In this document: piece after piece, positions 1-6,185 of the stretch | Numbering within the stretch: position 1 is the first letter of the stretch | Layout of the letters: each line of letters begins with the position of its first letter | IMG/VR virus record: IMGVR_UViG_3300046007_012096 | Location: 1-23,437 of that record | From: a virus | Length of the DNA: 23,437 nucleotides | Direction: 5' to 3' (one strand) | Made by a program: the position numbers and the translations under genes | Notes under the pieces: model-generated | The model's database searches: none | What the model was told of the DNA's origin: nothing | Seen by the model: the letters and a program-made list of their open reading frames with translations, nothing else

Positions 1-1
1 G

Positions 2-823
2 GGCCGGCGAAACGGTCTTCAAGTACTTGTTCACGTCCTCCGCGCGCGTCGGGAACAGCTTCTCGCTCGGAGACTTGTCCGCCATGAACGTCTTGACGGC
101 AGCGACCAGCTTCGGATCGCTGACCTTGCGATCCCACGCAACGCCGCTCTTGCCGGGAAACGTGAACTGAAGCGACCCGTCCGGGTTCTCCTTCACGTGT
201 TCTCGTCGCATCGTGGTGGCGCCGACAGAGCCCGTGAACTTCTCCGCGCCGCTGCCTCCGATGCGCATCGTCGTGTCATCGACCAGCTTCATGACCGTCG
301 CCGCAGCGCGCTTCTTGGGATCGGACGACTTCAGATCCTTCGCGATGTTGTCTTGGATCGTGCCGTAGTGCTTTTGCATCTGCTCGATGCGCTTGAACTT
401 ACGATCCGCCGACTGCTGCTGATGCGCCTCGTTGTACATGTACTTGTCAACGACGCGCCCCTTGATGTTCTTGTACGTCACGACCGCCGTGAGCGTCTTC
501 GATTGCGGGAACTCCTTCACGCTCTGAATCGTCGACGCGTCCACGCCCATGTACGACTGACGACCAGTCTTCGGATTCTTCGGCAGCTCCGCGAGCAACT
601 GATCGCGCGTCTTCACCACCGCCGCACCGTGCTTGCCAGTCGTCTGCTCTTTTTCGGCAGGCGCGGGTTGCGCGGCTTGAGCGACGCTGTGTTTGCTCAT
701 GTCTGCCTTCGGATGCGCTCGCAAGTAGCTTTGCAGCGCCTGCTGCGACGCAAACTCCCTTTTGCCGGATCGGCCCATGCCGCTCGCCGCTCGTGCCCAG
801 GTGATCAACGCTGACTGTCGCAT
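2..823 (-). CDS. DNA topoisomerase IB, partial (C-terminus outside window)
   Basis: I translated this strand by hand from the ATG at 823, which follows a GAGAGGG ribosome site. It stays open for 274 codons and runs off the left edge. Residues 110-165 match the N-terminal beta domain of poxvirus/bacterial-type topoisomerase IB: a K-x-x-x-G-R-x-x-x-x-Y core, then R-K-F-x-R-I and an acidic-Leu end. Residues 172-274 match the start of the catalytic domain: L-V-D-D-T-x-x-R-I-G with the expected catalytic Arg at 187, G-A-T-T-M-R-R-E-H-V at 201-210, and P-G-K-S-G with the catalytic Lys at 225. The other catalytic residues (second Arg, His, Tyr) would lie beyond the edge. Family members relax supercoils through a 3'-phosphotyrosine link. 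Residues 20-46 (a short F-x-S-x-x-x-L-x-x-Y-L-x-x-H-P segment) precede the enzyme and may be a phage-specific tag. It follows the coat gene on the same strand, an odd place for a topoisomerase. Confidence 0.8.
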   Translation of the reverse strand, partial: MRQSALITWARAASGMGRSGKREFASQQALQSYLRAHPKADMSKHSVAQAAQPAPAEKEQTTGKHGAAVVKTRDQLLAELPKNPKTGRQSYMGVDASTIQSVKEFPQSKTLTAVVTYKNIKGRVVDKYMYNEAHQQQSADRKFKRIEQMQKHYGTIQDNIAKDLKSSDPKKRAAATVMKLVDDTTMRIGGSGAEKFTGSVGATTMRREHVKENPDGSLQFTFPGKSGVAWDRKVSDPKLVAAVKTFMADKSPSEKLFPTRAEDVNKYLKTVSPA

Positions 824-841
824 CACTACCCTCTCAAAAGT

Positions 842-904
842 GCAGGGTCGCCGAGATGCGTTCCGAGGGGGGGGGGCACTCGGGGAAGGTAACGACGACC
901 CTGC
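842..904. other. Nested inverted repeat enclosing a run of ten G
   Basis: A perfect 9-bp inverted repeat (GCAGGGTCG at 842-850, CGACCCTGC at 896-904) encloses a second 5-bp dyad (CCGAG at 863-867, CTCGG at 879-883). The apex holds ten consecutive G at 867-876. It lies between the coat gene terminator and the topoisomerase start. Read on the minus strand, the outer stem is followed by ACTTTTG, so it could act as a second terminator or shape the topoisomerase leader. The function is unknown. Confidence 0.5.
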
Positions 905-930
905 GTCGCCATGAATAGCACGACTACAAA

Positions 931-964
931 CGAAAAGAGCGAGCCCCTTGCGAGGCTCGCCCTT
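931..964 (-). terminator. Intrinsic terminator after the coat protein gene
   Basis: A perfect 7-bp stem (GCGAGCC at 939-945, GGCTCGC at 954-960) with an 8-nt loop is followed, on the minus strand, by TCTTTTCG. It begins about 20 nt beyond the coat protein stop codon, where a rho-independent terminator would be expected. The T-tract is short, so read-through into the topoisomerase gene is possible. Confidence 0.65.
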
Positions 965-979
965 CTCACGCTGCGTCGA

Positions 980-1537
980 TCAGAGCGCGTGCTCGATCAC
1001 GACCGCGCGCTTGAAGCGCTCCGGGCCAGTGCCCGAGGTGATGTCGCTCGGGACCGGGAACGACGTGCTGATCTGCCACGTCGCCGCCACGGTGTCCTGG
1101 AGACGGTTCAGCGGCGCGCGGAGGATCAGGTCGATGCGCTCCGTCTGCACGTTGATGCCGCCGTTTACGATGTCGAACTCGCCCATCTTGCCGGTGATGC
1201 CAGCCTCAGAGACGAAGTTCGTGCCAGGGAGCCATTTCTCGTAGAGCGCGCCACGGCCAGTGATGAGGATGCGGCCGACGTTGACGCCCGCGCCGTTGAC
1301 GACTTCGGCGCCGATGTCCTCGCCGTAGAGCGAGTTCGCGCCCGTCGCGATGAGCGTACCCACGTTGTTACGATCCGGCGACTCGGTGTTCATGAAGAAC
1401 ATGATGCCGGCGATCGTCCCAATGAAGCCCTCGTGGTAGATATGGTAATCCGGGAGGGCGGTGTTGAGACGCTGGAACGCCGGGTCGGTGAAGACCTGCG
1501 CGTTGCCGTCGGGGCTGATGTGCGCGTGGTAGTAGCC
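980..1537 (-). CDS. Major capsid protein, C-terminal part (after frameshift)
   Basis: This frame continues the coat protein after the frame change near 1537 and ends at the stop at 980, giving about 185 residues. It opens with G-Y-Y-H-A-H and then contains I-Y-H-E-G-F-I-G-T-I-A-G-I-M-F-F-M-N-T-E-S. That pattern (a G-x-I-G-x-I-x-G hydrophobic strand ending in N-T/E) recalls the P-domain region of N4-gp56/P22-like coat proteins. The first ATG in this frame is at 1402, but the protein-like sequence plainly extends upstream to 1537, so a start at 1402 would give only a fragment. Joined to the upstream part, the product is about 451 residues, a reasonable size for a coat protein with an insertion domain. 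The capsid role is inferred from position after the scaffold and from overall pattern; the exact family is less sure. Confidence 0.75.
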   Translation of the reverse strand, partial: GYYHAHISPDGNAQVFTDPAFQRLNTALPDYHIYHEGFIGTIAGIMFFMNTESPDRNNVGTLIATGANSLYGEDIGAEVVNGAGVNVGRILITGRGALYEKWLPGTNFVSEAGITGKMGEFDIVNGGINVQTERIDLILRAPLNRLQDTVAATWQISTSFPVPSDITSGTGPERFKRAVVIEHAL

Positions 1538-2334
1538 TTGTTGACGGCGTTGATCGCGTCCTGAAGGGTGAACACATCACCCGCGTTGAGCGCGTCGACC
1601 GAGATGCCGCCACCCGAGCGGATCACGAGCGGAGCCGCCGACGAGATGACCGGAGCGCGGTTCGCAACACCGGCGCCGCCGAGAGCCGCGCTGAGCTGGA
1701 GGGTGCCGGGGCCATCGGGATCGTCCGGGTTGTCCGGGGTAAAGCCGATGACGTTGCGGGTGCCGGTGATACCCGAGATCGTCACCGTGAGCGGGGTCGC
1801 CGGCGAAACCGGAACCGGACGCACCGTCGACGACGGGATGACGACCGTGGTGAAGCCGTTGAGAGCCGCAACGCGGATCGTCGTGTCGCCCGCAACGCCC
1901 GCCGCGATGGTGAGCGTCTGGCCCGAGAGGTACGCCTTGAACAGCGAGTTACGCGGGATGCGGTTGAGCGACTGGCCAGCCTGGAGGCCAAGCTGGTGGA
2001 TGTTGCGGAGGAACAGGTTCGACGAAGCGGTCGCGCTCGTCGGCATGTTCGTGTCGATGGTGCCGCTGAAGCGGTTGAGCACCGCGGTCCACTGCTCGTA
2101 GTTCACCGCCTGCGGGCTCGGGTCGGTGCCCGGCTGGAGCGGCTTCGTCACGGGCGCGAGAAGGCCCGGACGCGACATGAACAGCTCGTTGCCGGTGTTC
2201 GCAGGCCACTCTTCGACGAGCGCTTCCTGGCGATACTGGAGCGCCGGGAAGAGGCCATCGTGGAACGCACGCTCAAGCAGACCTTCCTGCACGAGCTTCA
2301 CAACGCTGGGGGGAATACCAAGAACGAGAGGCAT
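1390..2334 (-). CDS. Major capsid protein, N-terminal part (frameshifted)
   Basis: The ATG at 2334 follows a clear AGGAG site and the gene comes directly after the scaffold, the usual place for the coat protein. Residues 1-140 are helical in character (for example L-F-L-R-N-I-H-Q-L-G-L-Q-A-G). Residues 140-250 are rich in Thr, Val, Gly and Pro and look like an inserted beta domain. Codon 266 is the last that looks genuine. After it the frame encodes a Ser/Thr/Arg/Pro-rich run ending at 1390, typical of out-of-frame GC-rich DNA, while the -1 frame carries good protein. One missing G at 1536-1537 (AAGGC for AAGGGC) would restore one 451-residue protein. It could be a sequencing or assembly indel, a real lesion, or ribosomal frameshifting yielding 314- and 451-residue forms. 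No classic slippery heptamer is present. Confidence 0.8.
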   Translation of the reverse strand: MPLVLGIPPSVVKLVQEGLLERAFHDGLFPALQYRQEALVEEWPANTGNELFMSRPGLLAPVTKPLQPGTDPSPQAVNYEQWTAVLNRFSGTIDTNMPTSATASSNLFLRNIHQLGLQAGQSLNRIPRNSLFKAYLSGQTLTIAAGVAGDTTIRVAALNGFTTVVIPSSTVRPVPVSPATPLTVTISGITGTRNVIGFTPDNPDDPDGPGTLQLSAALGGAGVANRAPVISSAAPLVIRSGGGISVDALNAGDVFTLQDAINAVNKATTTRTSAPTATRRSSPTRRSSVSTPPSRITISTTRASLGRSPASCSS

Positions 2335-2346
2335 TGATCTTTCTCC

Positions 2347-2362
2347 TGACTGACTGACTGAC
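2347..2362. repeat. Four tandem TGAC tetranucleotides upstream of the coat gene
   Basis: TGAC is repeated four times without interruption, directly upstream of the AGGAG ribosome site of the coat protein gene (CAGT units when read on the coding strand). The rest of the 2335-2455 gap shows no gene. The copy number could vary by slippage and change the leader of the most heavily translated virion gene, but no function is shown. Confidence 0.6.
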
Positions 2363-2455
2363 CTTGTGTCGTCTTATCTCTGCCCGTCGCTTGAAACCGC
2401 TGTTGACCGCCAGCGTAGCGTGAGCGTCGGTGTCGAGATCATCGACGTTAGAACA

Positions 2456-3283
2456 TCACCAAGTGTAACCGCGTCGCTTCGCTTCTGCTCGCGCTTCTTC
2501 GCGCGTCATGCTGTTCGGCTGACCCGGCTTGAACGTCTTGCTCGGCGTCGCGTTCACCGAAGAGGTGCCCGGTCGCTGAGGACGCGGCGGCGGCGTAGGC
2601 GCGCTCGCGATTTTCTTCTCGATCTTACGCGCGTTCGGCGACGCGGCGAACGCTGGCTTCTTCGCGACATAGCTCGCGAACCAACGGCTCACGTCTTTCT
2701 CCGTCCAGCGCGCAACTTCGCGCGGATCGGCGTTCGCAACTTCACGCGCGAAGGCGATCGACGCCTCCTCCATGTACATCGGGTTGACATGGCGCGACGC
2801 GACGCGCTCGACGAAGGACTGCTGATCGCGAACCACTTCGCGCTCGCGCATCTGCGCGACTTCCGTGCGGAACTGCTCGGCCTCACGACGCGCACGTTGC
2901 GCCTCGTACTTGGCGCGCTGCACTTCGTTCATGCGAGCGACGCGCGCCTCTTCGGCCTGCTTCTCCAGCTCCTCGGCGCGAGCGAGACGCTGCTTGATAC
3001 TATCAACGTCGTCGGTGCCGAACGCATCCTTGAACGCGCTCGTCTTCGCGCGCTTGATGCGTTCGTTGAAGTCCTGCTGCGAGAGCGAGAGCTTCGTTGC
3101 GCGCTTGGCCGTCTTGGGCTCCGCCGCCTGTGCGGTCGCCGGTTCGGCCTTCTTCGTCGCAAACGACTCGCCCGTGGCAGTACCAACGGCAGTCGTGACG
3201 GGCGCGGTGCCCGTCGTGGAAACAGATGCGGTCACGGGCGTCCCCGTGACCTCGGTGGTGGTGGCTTGATCCATACCGTTCAT
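2456..3283 (-). CDS. Capsid scaffolding protein
   Basis: A 275-residue, highly charged protein encoded just before the coat gene, where phage scaffolds sit. Residues 1-60 are a low-complexity Thr/Ala/Val-rich stretch. Residues 92-155 form a long Glu/Arg/Gln-rich region with heptad character, a likely coiled coil. Residues 210-260 are Pro/Ser-rich. The last 15 residues (R-E-E-A-R-A-E-A-K-R-R-G-Y-T-W) form a basic helix-like tail, consistent with coat binding in scaffolds. Scaffolds direct procapsid assembly and leave before or during packaging. The first ATG (3283) has GGAG upstream at a long spacing; an ATG three codons later is possible. The call rests on position and composition rather than on a sequence motif. 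Confidence 0.75.
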   Translation of the reverse strand: MNGMDQATTTEVTGTPVTASVSTTGTAPVTTAVGTATGESFATKKAEPATAQAAEPKTAKRATKLSLSQQDFNERIKRAKTSAFKDAFGTDDVDSIKQRLARAEELEKQAEEARVARMNEVQRAKYEAQRARREAEQFRTEVAQMREREVVRDQQSFVERVASRHVNPMYMEEASIAFAREVANADPREVARWTEKDVSRWFASYVAKKPAFAASPNARKIEKKIASAPTPPPRPQRPGTSSVNATPSKTFKPGQPNSMTREEARAEAKRRGYTW

Positions 3284-3312
3284 GTGCGAGGTTACTCCCT
3301 TACCTCAGTTGA

Positions 3313-3984
3313 TCAGACGAAGTTGCTCGTGGAAGCGAGCAGAGCCGCGACGTCGACCGTCGACGACACAAGCAGGCGAACCGTCGCGCTGGTGACGGCG
3401 TCGGCGCCAGCAAAGACGACCGTGGTTTTCGCCGCGTTGAGAGCGGCTTCGCCAGCCGCCGCCGCCGCGCCGGGAAGATCAACGATCTTCGCGCCAACGG
3501 AGCCGCCGGTAACCGCAGTCGCGGAAAGGAGCGTGCACGCACCAACCGACGTCACGTTGGTCGGGAGCGTGAGCACGTTCGCAGTAACCGTGCCCGTCAC
3601 CTCAACGATGTCGCCCTTCTCAGGCACGAACACGACGTCAAGGTCGGTCCACGCGTCCGCGGCAGCGGTCACGACACGCCCGTTCGGGGCGACCGCGATC
3701 TGACCGGCGACGGGAAGCGTGCCGTAGGCGACAACCGACAAAACGCCGGGAGTGCCCGCACCAGCGCGCGCCGAAGCGTAGAGCACCGCCGCCGCCGGGG
3801 TGTCCGCGTCCTGCTCGGACACAACACGCGCACCCGCGAGGTTGCCCGTGCTGGTCGCGGTGGCGCTCGTGCGAAGCGTCGTCGGCAGCGACGCGACGAT
3901 GTCGCCGAAGGCGAGGGTGCGAAGCTGGTCCGCGAGCGTGTTGAGGTCCGCGCGGTTGAGAGATTGCTTGATCGTTTCCGACAT
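3313..3984 (-). CDS. Putative capsid decoration or head-associated protein
   Basis: A 223-residue protein with good AGGAG upstream of the ATG at 3984. After a short helical start (residues 1-35) it is almost entirely Ala, Val, Thr and Gly with alternating hydrophobic positions, so mainly beta. Residues 115-150 carry a V-F-V-P-E-K-G-D-I-V-E-V-T-G-T-V pattern seen in many phage beta-sandwich proteins. There is no enzyme motif. It lies one gene upstream of the scaffold, where decoration or head-fiber proteins are often found. Decoration is inferred from location and composition only; the family is not recognised. Confidence 0.5.
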   Translation of the reverse strand: MSETIKQSLNRADLNTLADQLRTLAFGDIVASLPTTLRTSATATSTGNLAGARVVSEQDADTPAAAVLYASARAGAGTPGVLSVVAYGTLPVAGQIAVAPNGRVVTAAADAWTDLDVVFVPEKGDIVEVTGTVTANVLTLPTNVTSVGACTLLSATAVTGGSVGAKIVDLPGAAAAAGEAALNAAKTTVVFAGADAVTSATVRLLVSSTVDVAALLASTSNFV

Positions 3985-3996
3985 GACTGAGAACTC

Positions 3997-4419
3997 CTAC
4001 TGACCCGTGATGAGGTACTCGATGGTTGCAGAACCCTGCGCCTCCAGCAACACCAGCAACGAGGATTGCGGGAACTCGCAGATAAAAAGGCCCTGCACAT
4101 AGACTTGGCGCACGAGCGCCGGTCCGCTCGGGTTGAGCGGATCAACCTGCGACAAGCGCAAGAGCACCTGCGAATCACTTCGCAGGTAGAGCGTGTCGCC
4201 TCGCTGCACCGTGTCGGTGGGGCCAACGCCAGTGAGCGTTGCCCACGTCGGCGGCACCGTCGCGAGGCGTCGCGTCAGCACGCCCGACGCCGCCGAGAAC
4301 GGCTTCGGCGACGGCGTCGTAGCGAGCTGCGTCGTGAACATCGCTTGCGGAAAGCCGAACGCGGCGCCGACCGTGACTGGTCCGCCGATTACGGTTCCGC
4401 TGATGGCAAGCTGGCCCAT
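3997..4419 (-). CDS. Hypothetical virion-operon protein, beta-rich
   Basis: A 140-residue protein with no recognised family. The start is Gly/Thr/Val-rich, and the second half alternates hydrophobic and polar residues (D-T-L-Y-L-R-S-D-S-Q-V-L-L-R-L, then F-P-Q-S-S-L-L-V-L-L-E), suggesting a small beta domain. It lies between the 120-residue protein and the 223-residue putative decoration protein, 6 and 12 nt from its neighbours, so it belongs to the same transcript. The ribosome site is weak and translation is probably coupled to the upstream gene. A head-surface or head-completion role is possible but not shown. Confidence 0.55.
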   Translation of the reverse strand: MGQLAISGTVIGGPVTVGAAFGFPQAMFTTQLATTPSPKPFSAASGVLTRRLATVPPTWATLTGVGPTDTVQRGDTLYLRSDSQVLLRLSQVDPLNPSGPALVRQVYVQGLFICEFPQSSLLVLLEAQGSATIEYLITGQ

Positions 4420-4425
4420 GATGGA

Positions 4426-4788
4426 TCAGAGCTTGAACGGCTTGCGGCTGTCGCCGATGGAACCGGCGCCGACCATTTCCTTGCGCGGGCCGCTGGTGAC
4501 GTCCGCGAGGGGAATGAGCTGCCCCTTGTCCTTGATCGCCGACTGCGCGTTGATGTCGCAGTTCGGACCGGACTTCTGCTTCGCAACAGTCGCGCGCGTG
4601 AAGTCGGTCGGCTTCGCACCCGCCGGGGAGTTGCCCGAGGGGTTCGTGAGGAAGTTGTTGCCGTTCTTGCCGGGGTTCGCGCCCGCCGTCGAGTTAGCCA
4701 TCGTCGATGCTCCTGTGTTCGTGCCTTTTCCGGAACCGTTGCCAAAGGGCGAGGTCTTGCCATCGCCCGGCGTCTTCGCTTCAGCCAT
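4426..4788 (-). CDS. Hypothetical small Gly/Asn/Lys-rich protein with PFKL end
   Basis: A 120-residue protein, probably largely unstructured: the first 60 residues are mostly Gly, Asn, Ser, Thr, Pro and Lys. A single Cys sits near residue 82. It ends in R-K-P-F-K-L, almost the same peptide as at the start (K-P-F-K-L) and end (V-P-F-K-F-R) of the next upstream gene's product. The ATG at 4788 has TGAGG upstream at good spacing, and the gene is 9 nt from its neighbour. No family recognised. The shared end peptide suggests both proteins bind the same virion partner. Confidence 0.55.
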   Translation of the reverse strand: MAEAKTPGDGKTSPFGNGSGKGTNTGASTMANSTAGANPGKNGNNFLTNPSGNSPAGAKPTDFTRATVAKQKSGPNCDINAQSAIKDKGQLIPLADVTSGPRKEMVGAGSIGDSRKPFKL

Positions 4789-4797
4789 CGTATTACC

Positions 4798-5103
4798 TCA
4801 TCGGAACTTGAAGGGGACTTTGTTCGCGTCGTTGAACGGTTCCGCCTTCGGCCACGGAAGCGCATCCGGGTATACAGGCGCGGGCGCCGTTGCGCCAGGA
4901 CCAGCGACGTTCTTCGGCTTGCCTTCTCCGACCATTCGATCGGGAACGCGGAGTGCGCGAAGAGCCTCGTTGTTCGTCACGCCCTTCTCGGCAGGGTAAT
5001 CCTTCACGACCTCGCCGGGAAGCGAGGCACGCAAGAAACGACCGCCGCTATCACGCGCTGGTCCGGTACCACTGCTGCCACTGAGCTTGAACGGCTTCGC
5101 CAT
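4798..5103 (-). CDS. Hypothetical small protein bracketed by PFK motifs
   Basis: I place the start at the ATG at 5103 because it has a GGAGG site at ideal spacing. A longer reading from 5238 would run into the MuF gene. The 101-residue product starts M-A-K-P-F-K-L-S-G-S-S-G and ends N-K-V-P-F-K-F-R. The middle is Pro/Gly/Ala-rich with one short helical stretch (N-N-E-A-L-R-A-L-R-V). No family recognised. It directly follows the MuF head protein and precedes another short protein ending in the same motif, so both are probably virion accessory or assembly factors. Confidence 0.55.
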   Translation of the reverse strand: MAKPFKLSGSSGTGPARDSGGRFLRASLPGEVVKDYPAEKGVTNNEALRALRVPDRMVGEGKPKNVAGPGATAPAPVYPDALPWPKAEPFNDANKVPFKFR

Positions 5104-5153
5104 CGTTGCCTCCGCGCGTACCGTAGCGCGCGATTGCAAGACGACGCAAGCAA

Positions 5154-6185
5154 TCAGCCGCGACCGAATCGTTTCAGGTCGATCGTCGTCATCTTCGGAC
5201 GCGGCGGCGGTGCGCCCTTTCGACGATCTCGCTGCCACGCAGCGACCACTTCCGCATCGCTACGCCACGTCAGTTCGTTAGGAATCGGCCACGAAATGCG
5301 ATGCGGCACCACGACCTCACGGTCGTTCGGACGGTTCGCCGGATGCTGATAGAACCCGCCTGCCCACTGGAACGCCTCGTCAGGTCGCCGGATCTGGCCG
5401 TGGACTTGATAGCTGTCCCACCCTGTCCGGTTGTCGAACGTCGCGCTCAGGATCTTCGTCATGTCGCCAAGCTCGTCGTCGGCTTCGCGGATCGTCTCCC
5501 ATCCCGCGCGATTGTAAGCGGTCATCGTCTCAGTGCGGATGATGCGCTCCGCCCAGAAACGCGGCGCTCCTTGCAGGAACGGCGAGTTGTCGATCAGTTC
5601 TTGGCGCACGTCGCCCCACGGTTTCCCCGTGATCATGCCCTTGCGAAGCGTGTCTTCAAAGACACCGATCGTCTCCATCGAGTATCGCGAGAGCACGCCG
5701 CCTTCTGCGTTCATGCGCGGCGCGACTTCCGCCGTGTCTGGATCCGCCATCACGTCTTCGATCTGCGTCTCGGTGGACGCGAGTCGCCGCAGCACTGACG
5801 CGTTCGTGCCGGACACTGCTTCCGTGAGCACGCTTGCCTCTCGCAAGCCGAGCGGTCGGCCCATGAACGCACGATTCGCATCTTCCATGTAATCGAAGAC
5901 GTTGCTTGCTGCGACTTCAGCCGCTTCTCCCGCCATCCCGAGCGTCGTCCTTCCAACGCTGCGCGATAGCGTCGTCATCACGTCTTCGAGCTGACGAAGC
6001 GTCGCTCGCATTTCTTGGATCGACGTCGGCGTCGTGCTGCTCGTTGAGATGCTTGAAGCGATGCGCGCACGCAACTCGTCAGCCGCGTCCTTCATCATGC
6101 GCTCGACTTCGCGCTTACCAACACGATCGGCAAGCGCGAACGCTTGCCGTCGGTTGATCAACATCGCCTGTGCGAGTCGCTTCAC
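5154..6185 (-). CDS. MuF/SPP1 gp7-type minor head protein
   Basis: A 343-residue head morphogenesis protein of the Mu gpF/SPP1 gp7 group, minor capsid proteins near the portal that can enter the host with the DNA. The N-terminal 200 residues are helical. The C-terminal domain holds the family pattern: R-T-E-T-M-T-A-Y-N at 217-225, D-S-Y-Q-V-H-G at 257-263, and G-G-F-Y-Q-H-P-A-N-R-P-N-D-R-E at 276-290. The start is a GTG at 6185 that overlaps the portal stop by 4 nt (GTGA), with an AAGGGG site upstream. An internal ATG at 6164 is the alternative. Its place just after the portal is the classic gene order. No toxin or other extra domain is visible at the C-terminus. Confidence 0.85.
   Translation of the reverse strand: MKRLAQAMLINRRQAFALADRVGKREVERMMKDAADELRARIASSISTSSTTPTSIQEMRATLRQLEDVMTTLSRSVGRTTLGMAGEAAEVAASNVFDYMEDANRAFMGRPLGLREASVLTEAVSGTNASVLRRLASTETQIEDVMADPDTAEVAPRMNAEGGVLSRYSMETIGVFEDTLRKGMITGKPWGDVRQELIDNSPFLQGAPRFWAERIIRTETMTAYNRAGWETIREADDELGDMTKILSATFDNRTGWDSYQVHGQIRRPDEAFQWAGGFYQHPANRPNDREVVVPHRISWPIPNELTWRSDAEVVAAWQRDRRKGAPPPRPKMTTIDLKRFGRG

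Noticed and set aside
197-814. 205-codon plus-strand frame at the left edge
   Set aside because: It lies opposite the topoisomerase IB gene, which has recognisable catalytic motifs.
1531-1545. Programmed -1 slippery site in the capsid gene
   Set aside because: The local bases do not form an X-XXY-YYZ heptamer, so recoding is possible but not supported by a known signal.
2366-3703. 445-codon plus-strand frame over the scaffold gene
   Set aside because: Arg/Leu-rich shadow opposite a convincing scaffold and head protein.
4066-5349. 427-codon plus-strand frame over small virion genes
   Set aside because: Arg-rich shadow; the minus-strand genes have ribosome sites and regular spacing.
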